Shown piece by piece: positions 31,515 to 40,864 of a stretch of 47,881 nucleotides of DNA. The stretch spans positions 1-47,881 of the forward strand of contig CANQJF010000013.1 of NCBI GenBank assembly GCA_947624225.1. The letters run 5' to 3'. Under the pieces are notes generated by a model that made no database searches, was not told where the DNA came from, and saw only the letters and a list, made by a program, of their open reading frames with translations. Source of the DNA: an uncultured Clostridia bacterium. GTDB lineage: Bacteria > Bacillota > Clostridia > Christensenellales > Borkfalkiaceae. Made by a program: the position numbers and the translations under genes. The first letter of the stretch is position 1. Each line of letters begins with the position of its first letter.

Positions 31515-32993
31515 TTAAACGACGATGTCGTACTTTTCGAGACTGATTAGCCTTGCGTTGCCGCCCTCGGCGAAGAAAGAGATGCCGTCCCCCTCCGAAT
31601 AGACATTGCCCGTCATGGTCCGTTCCCCGCCGTTGAGGAACACCTCGCAACTGGAAACATCGAGGAAGATGCGCATTTCGAGCAGACCCTTTGACGTGTC
31701 CACTTTCACGGAGCGCACGGACGCGTCCTTTTCTTTTGCGTCGTGTGCGATCTCGATCCCCATGCGGGAACGGTCGAAGATGACCCTGTCGCGCGCGCGG
31801 TCGTAATAGATCCTCGCGTCGTGCTCTCCCGCCTTGTAGATCTTGATGCCCACTCTCTGCGCGTCTCCGAGCTCCAAGGTGAACAGCAGCTCGATCTTGG
31901 TGCCGTTCACTTTGGTCAGAGCGGTTTCCCCGCTCAGCTTTATGTTGGCAAAGCGCACGGCATTCCAGCGGTAGCGCTCGATCTCCCGCACGGGGCTCTG
32001 ATACAGTCTGCCGTTCTTCAAGGTGAGTTCGCGGGGGAGGATCATGGCGCCCGTCCAGCCGTGTTTGGCCGTCGGGAAAGTTCTCTGCCACATCTGCATC
32101 CACGCGATCATGACGATGCGCCCGTCGCTCGTTTTGAGCGTTTGGGGGGCATAGAAGTCCAACCCGCCGTCGATCTCGTCCTCATATTGCTTCTCGAACA
32201 CGCCCCGCTCCGCATCCAGCTTTCCGAGCATGTAGATGGACGACTGCACATTCTCATAGCGCCAATCATCCGTCTGATAGCCCTGCGGGCTGGCGAGAAT
32301 GACGTCCGTCCCGCCCAGTTCGAAGAAGTCGGGGCACTCATAGATGCCGCGCGTCGTGAGATTGTCCCTGCGGATGACATTCACGAACTTCCACTTCATG
32401 AGGTCGGAGGAGCGGTAGAGGAGCAGCATGCCCTCGCTCTCCTCGGACATGGCACCCGCGAGCAGGTAGTAATATCCCCCCCGCCGGAAGATCTTGGGGT
32501 CGCGGAACTCCGATTTGAGGCACCCCTTGGGCAGGTCGTTCCCCGAGATGACCACGCCGAGCTTTTCAAAGTGGATGCCGTCCTCCGAGACGGCGAGCGA
32601 CTGCGTCTGCCTGTCGGGCATGACGGAGGTGTACATGAGATACATCTTGCCGTCCTTGATGACGGAACAGCCCGAGAAACAGCCGCCGCTGTCCTCCTTT
32701 CCGTCGGGGGCAAGCGCCGTGGGCTCCAACTTCCACTTTACAAAATCTTGCGTCGTGAAATGTCCCCAGTGCATGGAATCCCATGCCGCGCCGAATGGGT
32801 AAAATTGATAAAACAAGTGGAACTTCCCGAATGCCTCGTTGAAGCCGTTCGGGTCGTTCATCCAACCCACGGGGGGCATTGCGTGATAGATATGGCGGCT
32901 GGTCCCGTTTACGGCGGCAAGATTATGTACGATATACAGATCGGCAATCTTTGTGCCGTAAGAACCGCCCGCCAAGGTCGAATTTTGTTTCAT
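31515..32993 (-). CDS. Glycoside hydrolase family 32 enzyme (sucrose/sucrose-6-phosphate hydrolase or fructanase), cytoplasmic
   Basis: A 492-aa GH32 enzyme without a signal peptide. All three catalytic blocks are present: WMNDPNG (nucleophile Asp47), FRDPKIF (transition-state Asp165) and YECPDFF (acid/base Glu219). The five-blade propeller runs to about residue 340. A C-terminal beta-sandwich ends in [19 protein letters not shown]. The family hydrolyses terminal beta-fructosyl linkages in sucrose, its 6-phosphate or short fructo-oligosaccharides. The import system here is an ABC type and not a PTS, so an unphosphorylated oligofructose or sucrose substrate is more likely. It begins 18 bases after the GH32 lipoprotein gene in the same direction. 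Confidence 0.9.
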   Translation of the reverse strand: MKQNSTLAGGSYGTKIADLYIVHNLAAVNGTSRHIYHAMPPVGWMNDPNGFNEAFGKFHLFYQFYPFGAAWDSMHWGHFTTQDFVKWKLEPTALAPDGKEDSGGCFSGCSVIKDGKMYLMYTSVMPDRQTQSLAVSEDGIHFEKLGVVISGNDLPKGCLKSEFRDPKIFRRGGYYYLLAGAMSEESEGMLLLYRSSDLMKWKFVNVIRRDNLTTRGIYECPDFFELGGTDVILASPQGYQTDDWRYENVQSSIYMLGKLDAERGVFEKQYEDEIDGGLDFYAPQTLKTSDGRIVMIAWMQMWQRTFPTAKHGWTGAMILPRELTLKNGRLYQSPVREIERYRWNAVRFANIKLSGETALTKVNGTKIELLFTLELGDAQRVGIKIYKAGEHDARIYYDRARDRVIFDRSRMGIEIAHDAKEKDASVRSVKVDTSKGLLEMRIFLDVSSCEVFLNGGERTMTGNVYSEGDGISFFAEGGNARLISLEKYDIVV

Positions 32994-33011
32994 GCCTACT
33001 CCTTTCGGACT

Positions 33012-34517
33012 TTAATAGGTGTAAGTAAACTGTTTGAGCTCGGAGAACTGCGCGCTGCCGCCCTTGGCATAGAGCATGACATTCTTGCCGCTCACGCCAT
33101 AGATGCGCACGGTGAGCGCTGTCTGCCCCTCCACATAGAGCACGCCGACGGAGCCCTCCTGAATGAATGTAAAGGAATAGGTCTGTCCCTCCGTGAGGGT
33201 GGCGGAAACAGACGTGATGGGCGTTTCGCCGCGGTTGAAAGAGAGCGAGATGGCCTCCCGGGAGACGGTGACGTATTTATACTTCTCGGCGCGGCCGTTG
33301 TAATCGAAAGCAAAGCCGAATTCGCCCTTGCCGCACGTGAACTTGCCCGTCACCATGTAGCGCTCGAAGCAGCGGAAGCTCTCGACGAACTCCCCGTCCT
33401 GCACCTCCACGGAGGAGCCCGAGACGAGATTGCGCTCCTTGGTGTTCTGCGTGTAGGCGTCGACGGGCGCGAGACGGATGCCGCCGTTGCCGTCGGAGAC
33501 GACTTTCTGCACCTGCAAGTTGCCCGCCCATGCCTTGACGTCCGTCGTGGAGGAGGGCGATTCCGAACGGCGGGACCAGCCGATCATGTAGGTGTTCGTG
33601 CCGTCGGAGGCGTGCTTGGCCGCATAGAAGAGGTGCCCGTCGAGGGGCTTGGGTGTGGCGGAATAGGGGTCGTATTGCGTGTCCGCCGCCGTGTACCACA
33701 GCGTGCCGTCCTGCGCCGAGAAAGTGAGATACCACTTGTCGCCAATTTGGAAAGTATCCGAGCATTCGAGGTTGTAGACATTGCCCACGGTCGCCACGTC
33801 GTTGGTGTAGATGATGCCGCCGTACGTCGGTTCGGAGAGGTCGCCGTTCAGCGTGTATTTGAGCACGCGGGCGGTGCCGCTCTGGGAGGCCGTCACGGTG
33901 AGCGTGATGAGGTCGGCTTTGGCGTCATAGTAGGCCTGCGGGTCGCGGAAGTCGTTGCGCTGCCCGAGGGAGGTGTCGGGTTGGATCTCCCACCCCGCTT
34001 TCTTGGTGAATTCGGTGGGGCTGCTGCCTTCCGCCACCATGATGGTCTCGTGCGTGTCGCGCTTGTCGTTGTGGCCCGTGTAGAAGAAGTAATACTTCTG
34101 CCCCACCTTGACGACGGAGCCCGTGCCGATCATGGCATCCTGTGCGGTGCCGTGGTCGGATTCGAGCACGGGGTCCTGCTTCTCCGTGTAGTGCACGAAA
34201 TCCTGCGTCGTCGTGAGATAGACGGAGTGGTTGTAGGAATCGGCGCCGTCTTTGAGGTAGTAGATGTAGTAGGTGCCGTCCTCATAGTAGGGCATGGTGT
34301 CGCCCACATAGCCCTGCACGCCCTTATCGGGCTCGGGCAGGAAGTTGAATTTGTAGTCGTAAGCGCTCTCTTGCGAGCCGGCAGTGCGATATTCCGAGAA
34401 ATCCTTATCGGAGGGATCGGTGTCGAGCACGGGCGCTGTTTCCCCACCGCAAGCAGCAAACAGCATGAGGCCGCCCAGCAGAACTGCAAGCATAGACAAT
34501 TTTTTCCACGTTTTCAT
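33012..34517 (-). CDS. GH32-like lipoprotein (extracellular fructanase or fructan-binding)
   Basis: A 501-aa lipoprotein with lipobox LFAAC (Cys23). The propeller of GH32/GH68 type is present: VGDTMPYYEDGTYYIYYL at the first blade (Asp73 as candidate nucleophile), NDFRDPQAYY (transition-state Asp) and VYNLECSDTF (Glu). The usual WMNDPNG is altered to GYVGDTMP, a known kind of divergence in levanase/fructosyl-hydrolase relatives, so activity is probable but not certain. A C-terminal beta-sandwich follows. It sits outside the membrane and would release fructose or oligofructose for the ABC transporter upstream. ATG 34517 follows AAGGGAG. It starts 12 bases after the fructokinase stop. Confidence 0.8.
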   Translation of the reverse strand: MKTWKKLSMLAVLLGGLMLFAACGGETAPVLDTDPSDKDFSEYRTAGSQESAYDYKFNFLPEPDKGVQGYVGDTMPYYEDGTYYIYYLKDGADSYNHSVYLTTTQDFVHYTEKQDPVLESDHGTAQDAMIGTGSVVKVGQKYYFFYTGHNDKRDTHETIMVAEGSSPTEFTKKAGWEIQPDTSLGQRNDFRDPQAYYDAKADLITLTVTASQSGTARVLKYTLNGDLSEPTYGGIIYTNDVATVGNVYNLECSDTFQIGDKWYLTFSAQDGTLWYTAADTQYDPYSATPKPLDGHLFYAAKHASDGTNTYMIGWSRRSESPSSTTDVKAWAGNLQVQKVVSDGNGGIRLAPVDAYTQNTKERNLVSGSSVEVQDGEFVESFRCFERYMVTGKFTCGKGEFGFAFDYNGRAEKYKYVTVSREAISLSFNRGETPITSVSATLTEGQTYSFTFIQEGSVGVLYVEGQTALTVRIYGVSGKNVMLYAKGGSAQFSELKQFTYTY

Positions 34518-34529
34518 GGTGATTCTCCC

Positions 34530-35468
34530 TTAAAATACTTCTTTATTTGTCGGCATCGCGGGGATGGCGCCCTCCCGCGAGACCACGACCGTCGCCGCAC
34601 GGTTTGCCCGATACAGCATTTCCGAGAGCTCATCGCGCGTGAGGCCATCGAGGCCGCGCCCGAGCAATTGGTAGAGGACGGTGCCGATAAAGCTATCGCC
34701 CGCGCCCGTCGTATCCACAACGGCCGAACGCTCGTCCGTGGGCTGCCACGCCTCCGCATCTGCGGTGTAGACGCAAGCTCCGTCCTTTCCCTTGGTGACG
34801 AATACCGCCTTGACATTGCCTTTCAAAAGGGACAGGGCGGCCGCCTTTTCCTCACGGATGCCCGTGATGTCCACAAGCTCCTCGTCGCTCACTTTCACGA
34901 TGTCGGCGAGGGGGAGGAATTCCCGCACGGTCGCGAGCAGCTCCTCCCCGCTCTTCCACAGGGAATAGCGGAGGTTGGGGTCGAAGCTGACGAGCGCACC
35001 CGCCGCCCGCGCCCGCTCAATGGCGACCCTGTGCGCCCCTCTCACGGGGGCGTCACACAGGTCCACACTGCAAAAGTGCAGAATGTCTCCCCGTTCAAAG
35101 GGGATGCGCTCCACTTCGCTCCCGTCGAGCAGCATATCCGCGGAGGGATTGCGGTAGAAAGAGAACGTGCGTTCTCCCCTCTCGTCGCGGGCGACAAAGG
35201 CGAGCGCGGTGTTGGCCTCCTCCGTGCGAAAGACATAGTCCGTGCCCACGTGCTCCCGTTCGAGCGTCTCCACGAGGAAATTCCCGAACGCATCTCTGCC
35301 GAGCTTGGTGATCATATTTGCGCGCTTGCCCAATTTGGCGACGCACACGGCGACGTTGGCGGGAGCGCCGCCCGCGTTCTTGCGGAAAGTGACGGCCCTT
35401 TCGAGCACGCCCGTCTCCTGTGCCGTGAAGTCGATGAGCATTTCGCCGATGGCATACAGTGTATTCAT
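34530..35468 (-). CDS. scrK: PfkB-family fructokinase
   Basis: A 312-aa sugar kinase of the ribokinase/PfkB family. The N-terminal signature is FRKNAGGAPANVAVCVAKLG, the C-terminal signature DTTGAGDSFIGTVL is at about residues 250-263 (with the catalytic Asp), and SFDPNLRYSLW is in the middle, as in fructokinases. It phosphorylates fructose with ATP, which fits fructose released by the two GH32 enzymes encoded directly downstream. Start ATG 35468 has GAGGGGAAAGG. A long hairpin (35487-35525) lies between this gene and the upstream lipoprotein gene and may set their relative expression. Confidence 0.88.
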   Translation of the reverse strand: MNTLYAIGEMLIDFTAQETGVLERAVTFRKNAGGAPANVAVCVAKLGKRANMITKLGRDAFGNFLVETLEREHVGTDYVFRTEEANTALAFVARDERGERTFSFYRNPSADMLLDGSEVERIPFERGDILHFCSVDLCDAPVRGAHRVAIERARAAGALVSFDPNLRYSLWKSGEELLATVREFLPLADIVKVSDEELVDITGIREEKAAALSLLKGNVKAVFVTKGKDGACVYTADAEAWQPTDERSAVVDTTGAGDSFIGTVLYQLLGRGLDGLTRDELSEMLYRANRAATVVVSREGAIPAMPTNKEVF

Positions 35469-35486
35469 ACCTTTCCCCTCTTTTTA

Positions 35487-35525
35487 GCTTACACCTCCGC
35501 GATAAAATTTACCGCGGAGGTAAGC
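35487..35525. other. Intercistronic hairpin upstream of the fructokinase gene
   Basis: GCTTA(CA)CCTCCGCG pairs with CGCGGAGGTAAGC across an 11-base loop, 13 bp with a 2-base bulge. It lies directly after the large lipoprotein stop and before the scrK ribosome-binding site. No T-run follows, so mRNA stabilisation or partial attenuation is more likely than full termination. Confidence 0.6.
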
Positions 35526-35540
35526 CGGTTTCCTATGATG

Positions 35541-38054
35541 TTATGCCTTGACCTCGCGATAGCCGATTTTGAGGTCGGAGATCTCGATCTTCACTTCCTT
35601 GTTCGTGCCGAGGAGCTTGCCGAACTCGATGAGGAGCTCGCACTTGTCGTGCGCCACAAGGGATGCGTCCTGAGACATGACTTCGATCGTCGTCTCTTCG
35701 GTGCCGGCATGAAGCAGCGTGTGTCCGCCATAGTCGGCATAACGGATGGGAATGCCGCCGTCCGCTTCGTCCCAGCTCATCTCCATATCGTGCAGGGTGA
35801 GCGAGAAGTCAAACGCAACGCTCGCCTTGATCTTAAAGGAGACGACATAGTAAGCATTTGCGGGAAGCGCGATGGGGTTATCCCAATAACCGAACGCGAG
35901 CTTGTTGTGCCCCCAATCCGAGCCGCCCTGATGGATGAGGTAGACGAGCTTGTTGTTCTCGAAGTAAGCCGTGCCCATGGGAGCCGCGTCAAACGTGTCG
36001 TCGGACTGGTTGTAGACGGAGATGGGATACTTGGGATTGGCCTTGTCGGGGGAAGCATCGCCGAAGAGGATGAACTTATCCTGGATCTTCGAGGTCTCCT
36101 CGTTGCCCTCTACCACGAAGAAGCGGAAGCTCTTGATGTAGACGGTGTTGGATGTAGCGGTATTTTTGGGATCTTTCCCGAGGAAGAGATGGAGCGCGGG
36201 TTCGCTGCATGCGTCGCCGAGTTTGAAGGTGTGATGCAGTGTCCGATATTCGGTGCCGACGGTTCCGATGTCTCCGCTATACCACTTGTCTCCGCTATCC
36301 GTATTCGATTGCGTGCCGCAGTGCATCTCCGCATTGTCGAATGCGCTGTCTGCCTTGATCTCGATCTCATAGCCATACGTCTTTTCGGTGTCGAGGGTGA
36401 GGCCTTTGAGCGGGATGGATGCAATGATGCTCCAACTTCCCTGTGACGTGTTGTAGGTGCCGATCTCCACCGTCGTTGCGCCCTCTTTGGAGCCGACCGA
36501 GACGGTGCCCTCCGAGCCGTCGCCCTGATTGGTGATGACGACGCTCTCCCCGCCTGCATGCAGGGTGAAGAGGTTGGTCTCGTTGCTTTCGTCGATCTCG
36601 AAGAAGCGGATGCCCTTGATGTAGATGACGTTGGTCTCCGCAGCGGGGTAGTTGTCATTCACATTCTTCCCGAGCTGGAAGAAGATGTACGGGGTGTTCG
36701 TGGTGAATCCGCTGAGCCCATCCTTGGTCTCGAAGTCGTATCTGACTTTCGTGTAGGTGTTTCCGACGACCGTCTCGGCTTTGACGAAACGGGGATCGGC
36801 GTCCTTGCCGTCTTTGCCCCGGCCGATGACGATCTCGGGTTTGATCTCGCTTTGGGCTTTCATCTCGACCTCGATGCCATACTTCTTATCGGCCTCGACG
36901 GCAACACTCCCGAGGGGCGCTTGCGCCACGATAGACCAGATGCCGCCCTCGGTGTTGTATTTCGTGATGTCGAGCTTGACTGCCTCTTCGGTCGCGTCGT
37001 ATTCCATCGTCGCCGCCGCGTTGTCCCATGCGTGGTCGACCACGAGGCCGCCGGTCTTTGCGGAATCCAGCGTGAAGATGTCTGCCTCCGTGTTCTTGCC
37101 CGTCGTTTTCCAGATGGTGATCTTCTCGAAGTCCACCTTAAAGGCGTTGGGGTTGTAGTCCCCGCCGAGGCCGACACGGAAGAGCACTTCCGCCTTGTCC
37201 CCCTGCAGGATATCCTCGGTGATTTCGAAGTCAAGCGTGTATACTTTGTACTCTGCGCCGAGCTTCATATCGTTCGTCTCGGGGTTGTTGTACTTGCCGC
37301 CGCCGAGGTTCCGTTTTTCCCAGGTCTCGTCGCCCTTGCCTCTGAATTCCTCTTTGAGGCTGTTTTCGCTGAGTTCTGCGATCAGGTTGATCTGCACATT
37401 GTCGCTCGATCTCGCCCAAACGGCAAACTTGTATTTGCCGACGGGCAGGTCGTCGAATCCGCGCGTGAGCATGAGCTTGTCGTCGCCGACGTTGTTGCGG
37501 TTGGTGACGTTCACGGCGAGTTTGCCCTCTTTGAGGGTCGCCGCCGCCTCTGCGCCGTCGTTCGCGGTCAGGCTCCACCAGTGATTGTTGCCCTCGCCCT
37601 CGTTGCCCTCTGCCCAATCGTATTTGGGGGTGATGTCCGAGAAGTCGGCGGTGTAGACATTGGTGAGTTCTCCGGCGCCCTCTTTCACCTTGAAAGTGCA
37701 GAATTCCGTCGTCGTTTCGCCGTCGGAGTCGGTGACGGTGTAGGCGATCTCATAGCCGAGCGGGCTGGCCTCGGCGGGCGTCGTCTTGCCGCCCTCGAAT
37801 ACGAGGCCCTCGGCGGAGACTTGGATCTGATCGGTCAGATCGCCGTCCTCCGCATCCGTCGCGGTGACGCCTGCGAGCGCATCGTATTCCTCGCCGACCA
37901 TGCCCTGTGCCTCCACGGGCACACCCGTGATCACGGGCGCTTCGTTGTTCTCGTCCTTGTTGTTGTTATTATTGTTATTGTTGTTGCCGCCACAGCCTGC
38001 AAGCAATGTGAGCGAGAGCGCCGCGGCCATGCCGATTGCAAGTATCTTTTTCAT
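35541..38054 (-). CDS. Multi-module surface lipoprotein, likely carbohydrate-binding
   Basis: An 837-aa lipoprotein with lipobox TLLAGC (Cys21), immediately followed by a run of nine Asn as a linker. Residues about 38-128 match the bacterial Ig-like 'Cry22Aa' domain (APVITGVPVEAQGMVGEEYD, TATDAEDGDLTD). Four beta-sandwich modules follow. Modules 2 and 3 (about 325-660) are internal duplicates: YNTEGGIWSIVAQAPLG and YNTSQGSWSIIASIPLK, each ending in a 'N..YIK..RFF' strand. These look like carbohydrate-binding modules of the CBM4/9 kind. No catalytic residues are evident. Placement in the fructan operon suggests that it captures substrate at the cell surface, which is inference. Confidence 0.75.
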   Translation of the reverse strand: MKKILAIGMAAALSLTLLAGCGGNNNNNNNNNKDENNEAPVITGVPVEAQGMVGEEYDALAGVTATDAEDGDLTDQIQVSAEGLVFEGGKTTPAEASPLGYEIAYTVTDSDGETTTEFCTFKVKEGAGELTNVYTADFSDITPKYDWAEGNEGEGNNHWWSLTANDGAEAAATLKEGKLAVNVTNRNNVGDDKLMLTRGFDDLPVGKYKFAVWARSSDNVQINLIAELSENSLKEEFRGKGDETWEKRNLGGGKYNNPETNDMKLGAEYKVYTLDFEITEDILQGDKAEVLFRVGLGGDYNPNAFKVDFEKITIWKTTGKNTEADIFTLDSAKTGGLVVDHAWDNAAATMEYDATEEAVKLDITKYNTEGGIWSIVAQAPLGSVAVEADKKYGIEVEMKAQSEIKPEIVIGRGKDGKDADPRFVKAETVVGNTYTKVRYDFETKDGLSGFTTNTPYIFFQLGKNVNDNYPAAETNVIYIKGIRFFEIDESNETNLFTLHAGGESVVITNQGDGSEGTVSVGSKEGATTVEIGTYNTSQGSWSIIASIPLKGLTLDTEKTYGYEIEIKADSAFDNAEMHCGTQSNTDSGDKWYSGDIGTVGTEYRTLHHTFKLGDACSEPALHLFLGKDPKNTATSNTVYIKSFRFFVVEGNEETSKIQDKFILFGDASPDKANPKYPISVYNQSDDTFDAAPMGTAYFENNKLVYLIHQGGSDWGHNKLAFGYWDNPIALPANAYYVVSFKIKASVAFDFSLTLHDMEMSWDEADGGIPIRYADYGGHTLLHAGTEETTIEVMSQDASLVAHDKCELLIEFGKLLGTNKEVKIEISDLKIGYREVKA

Positions 38055-38077
38055 GGTAATATCTCCCTTGGGCTATC

Positions 38078-39781
38078 TCAATTTTCCGAGGCATATCTGC
38101 CGTATGCCGCCTGATAGACCTTCTGCACCTCCGAGAGCCCCACTCTGGTGCTGAGAAGTTCCGTCTTGAAGCTCTCCCAGTCGCCCGCCGTCACACCGTT
38201 GCGGGTGAATTTGAGGAGGTTGTTGAGCAGGTAGTTGCCGATGTTCGTCTGATAGCGGGTGAGCGTGTTGAGCTCGGCCTCGGTGAACTGCAAATTGGGA
38301 ACGGGCTTGACGTTCGCGGGCACAAAGTTGGCCTCATACTTGCTGAGACGGTCGAGGCGGAGCTTTGCGCGGGGTTCCATCTCGACGGTCGTGTTCCACA
38401 CTTCGCCGGAGAGGTAGCACAGGCCGAGGGGCGCGTTTTGGAGGCGGAGCTCATCGGTGGTCATATCTGCGGGGGGATTCTTTGCGACCAGCTTGCCGTT
38501 TGCATCCCGCTCCTCTTCAAAGGCGAGGCCGATGGGACCATAGTTGATCTGCGCGGAGATCTCGGGCATGTAGTAGCGGTCGAAGTAAGCGAGCAGCACT
38601 TCCACATTGGGCGTATCCTTGAAGATGATGAGTTCGCCCGTGGAGATCTCGGGGTTGTTGGAGACGCACACCGTCTGGCAATTGCTGTAATCGTGGCCGT
38701 TGACGTTCTTGGGTCCTTTCAAAGGCGCACAGCAGATGTAGTTTTCGGGATTGTCGACGACCGTCTCACTCTCCCACCAATAGAACGCTCCGTATTGCTC
38801 GGCGCCCTTGCCGTTGGCGAGGAAGTTATCCTGCGACTGCTCGAAAGAGACTTGGTCGATGAGCCCTTTCTTGACCCAGCTGTTGATGTAGGTCACGGCA
38901 TCGAAGTAGGCCTCATCGAGCACCGTGTAGGCGATCTGGCCGTCTTTCACGATCATGTGGTCGGTGTTGTCGTTGATGCCGAACATGCCATAGAGGTCAT
39001 ATTGGTTGCCCTGCCAATTGTTGTTGACAAAGGTGAGCGGGCGGAAGTTGTCGCCCACGCCCGTCAGCGACGAGCTGTTGTTCTTGAAGTAGGTGAGGAT
39101 GGCCTCCATCTGCTCGGCCGTGAGCGTCAGGCCGTCTTTGAGGTCGGCCTCCGCAATGCCCGTAACGGCCTTGGCGTCGATGGCCTGCTTGGTCCACGTC
39201 TTGTTGAGGAAGAGCAGGTTGGGATTTTGCAGAAGCCCCATCTCCTCCACGCGGGGAAGCGCATAGATGTGGCCGTCTGTGCTCGTGACCTGCTTCTCGA
39301 TGTCGGCGCGGTCGTTCAAGATCCTCTTGAAGTTGGGCATGTAGTCGAGGTACTCATCGATGGGAAGCAGCACCTTGCGCTTGATGCCATAGGTCAAAAT
39401 CTCGTTGGAACTGAGGCCGGCGTGATAGATGGCGTCGATGCCCTTGTGGTTGCCGAGTTTGAGCGTCTTGCTTTCGCCATAGATGCTCTCGGAGACATTT
39501 TCCCACTCGACATAGACATTGGTGTCCTCATAGAGCGTCTGCATGATGTCGAGATCGTTATAATCCTTTGCAGAGGCATTCTTGGAGGAATAGATGTGGA
39601 AGCCGATCTCCTGTGCGCCCTTTTCGTTGAGGATGGGCTTGGAGGAATCCTCCCACTGGAATCCGTAATCGGCTTTGAGCGCTTCCAGGGAATTGCTCGG
39701 GCGCTGTTCGCCGCCGCCGCAACCCGCAAGGGTAAGAACTACCGCACAGCCGATCGCACCGATCATAAGTAACTTCTTCAT
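38078..39781 (-). CDS. ABC transporter solute-binding lipoprotein (oligosaccharide type)
   Basis: A 567-aa extracellular solute-binding protein. The start is ATG 39781 with AAGGAG upstream; the longer frame includes non-coding hairpin DNA. Lipobox LTLAGC (Cys20) is followed by the two-lobed family-1 fold of the large LipO/LplA-like group that partners LplB/LplC permeases, for example YNDLDIMQTLYEDTNVYVEW near the N-terminus and SNNPEISTGELIIFKDT near the hinge. It delivers an oligosaccharide, probably a short fructan or sucrose, to the two permeases encoded just upstream. Its gene is separated from the permease gene by 124 bases with two hairpins, which may raise binding-protein mRNA relative to the permeases. 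Confidence 0.85.
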   Translation of the reverse strand: MKKLLMIGAIGCAVVLTLAGCGGGEQRPSNSLEALKADYGFQWEDSSKPILNEKGAQEIGFHIYSSKNASAKDYNDLDIMQTLYEDTNVYVEWENVSESIYGESKTLKLGNHKGIDAIYHAGLSSNEILTYGIKRKVLLPIDEYLDYMPNFKRILNDRADIEKQVTSTDGHIYALPRVEEMGLLQNPNLLFLNKTWTKQAIDAKAVTGIAEADLKDGLTLTAEQMEAILTYFKNNSSSLTGVGDNFRPLTFVNNNWQGNQYDLYGMFGINDNTDHMIVKDGQIAYTVLDEAYFDAVTYINSWVKKGLIDQVSFEQSQDNFLANGKGAEQYGAFYWWESETVVDNPENYICCAPLKGPKNVNGHDYSNCQTVCVSNNPEISTGELIIFKDTPNVEVLLAYFDRYYMPEISAQINYGPIGLAFEEERDANGKLVAKNPPADMTTDELRLQNAPLGLCYLSGEVWNTTVEMEPRAKLRLDRLSKYEANFVPANVKPVPNLQFTEAELNTLTRYQTNIGNYLLNNLLKFTRNGVTAGDWESFKTELLSTRVGLSEVQKVYQAAYGRYASEN

Positions 39782-39813
39782 AATTTCACTCCTTATTTTG
39801 ATTTTTGGTTGAG

Positions 39814-39831
39814 GTCCCCCTCGCGGGGGAC
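39814..39831. other. Intercistronic hairpin before the solute-binding protein gene
   Basis: GTCCCCC/GGGGGAC with a 4-base loop. A second stem GAACGGC/GCCGTTC lies just beyond (about 39838-39871). These are typical of stabilising structures between transporter genes expressed at different levels. There is no T-run. Confidence 0.55.
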
Positions 39832-39905
39832 GGGGCAGAACGGCCAATTTGGGGGGAGGAGCCGTTCCGCCCGCCCCTTATTGCAAGAGGTTTGTGTGGG
39901 CTTTG

Positions 39906-40853
39906 TCAATCTTTGAGGGAGCCGACGAGCACGCCCTGCGCAAAGTACTTCTGTACGAAAGGATAGAGCAGGAACACAGGCAGGCTCGACACGATAACGG
40001 AGACATATTTGAGCTGGTTGGCGAGACGGAACTGTTCCAAAATGGTCTCGCCGCTGCCGCCCGTCGTCGATTCGGATGCCGTGAGGATCTCCTTTAAGAC
40101 GAGTTGCAGGGGCCACAGTTCTTCCTGGTTGCTGAGGAAGATCATGGCGTTGAAGTAGCTGTTCCACTGCCCGATGGCATAGTAGAGTGCAAGCACTGCG
40201 ATGATGGGCGCCGAGATGGGCACGATGATGGAGACGAACAGCCGCGCCCTGTTGGCACCGTCGAGCTCTGCGGCCTCCACGAGGCTGTCGGGCACGCCCG
40301 TCTGGAAGAAAGTCTTTGCCATGAAGAGGTTCCATGCCGAGACCGTTCCGGGGAGGATGATCGCCAAGGGGGTGCCGTTCATGCCGAGATCGCACACGGT
40401 GTTATAGAACGGGATGAGGCCACCGCCGAAGAACATCGTGATGGTGAAGAATACCATCCACAGGCGGCGAAGAGGGAGCGTCTTTCTCGAAAGCGCCCAT
40501 GCCGCCGCAAGCGTGAACGCAACGCTGAGCGCGGTGTAGACGAGGGTATACCAAATGGTGTTGCCATAGCCGATCCAAATGTCCGCGCGGCTGAAACACT
40601 TGACGTAACCCGTGAAGTCGATGTCAACGGGCCAGAGGTAGACCCTGCCCGCGAGCACGGCATCCGCACTCGAAAAGGAGGCGATGATGACGAACCAGAG
40701 CGGGTAGATGACGATGAGGGCAAGGAGCGCCAAAACGATGTAGGAGATGATGTAATAGACCTTGTCGCCGGTGGGATCCTTGACTTTCTTGGATTTTTGT
40801 TTGAGAGCAGGCTGCATGGGCTCGGACATTACAACATTGTTTTCTTCTTGCAT
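39906..40853 (-). CDS. Carbohydrate ABC permease, LplC type
   Basis: A 315-aa permease with six membrane segments. The EAA loop EAAELDGANRARLFVSIIVP at about residues 190-210 contacts the ATPase. The N-terminal 25 residues are cytoplasmic and charged. The family works with an LplB-type permease and a lipoprotein-binding subunit, both of which flank it. No ATPase gene is present; such transporters usually share an MsmX-like ATPase encoded elsewhere. It lies 11 bases downstream of the LplB-like gene. Confidence 0.88.
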   Translation of the reverse strand: MQEENNVVMSEPMQPALKQKSKKVKDPTGDKVYYIISYIVLALLALIVIYPLWFVIIASFSSADAVLAGRVYLWPVDIDFTGYVKCFSRADIWIGYGNTIWYTLVYTALSVAFTLAAAWALSRKTLPLRRLWMVFFTITMFFGGGLIPFYNTVCDLGMNGTPLAIILPGTVSAWNLFMAKTFFQTGVPDSLVEAAELDGANRARLFVSIIVPISAPIIAVLALYYAIGQWNSYFNAMIFLSNQEELWPLQLVLKEILTASESTTGGSGETILEQFRLANQLKYVSVIVSSLPVFLLYPFVQKYFAQGVLVGSLKD

Positions 40854-40864
40854 GGCTTGCCTCC

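Noticed and set aside
31743-36446. A 1567-codon open frame on the plus strand opposite the GH32, fructokinase and lipoprotein genes
   Set aside because: It is the antisense shadow of GC-rich genes on the minus strand that have clear catalytic motifs, signal peptides and ribosome-binding sites. The frame has no recognisable domain and no start signal.
37960-37986. Trinucleotide run considered as a contingency (phase-variable) locus
   Set aside because: Changes in repeat number stay in frame and would only alter the Asn linker length, so on/off switching is not expected.
38438-39772. A 444-codon plus-strand frame
   Set aside because: It is antisense to the solute-binding lipoprotein, which has a lipobox and ribosome-binding site.
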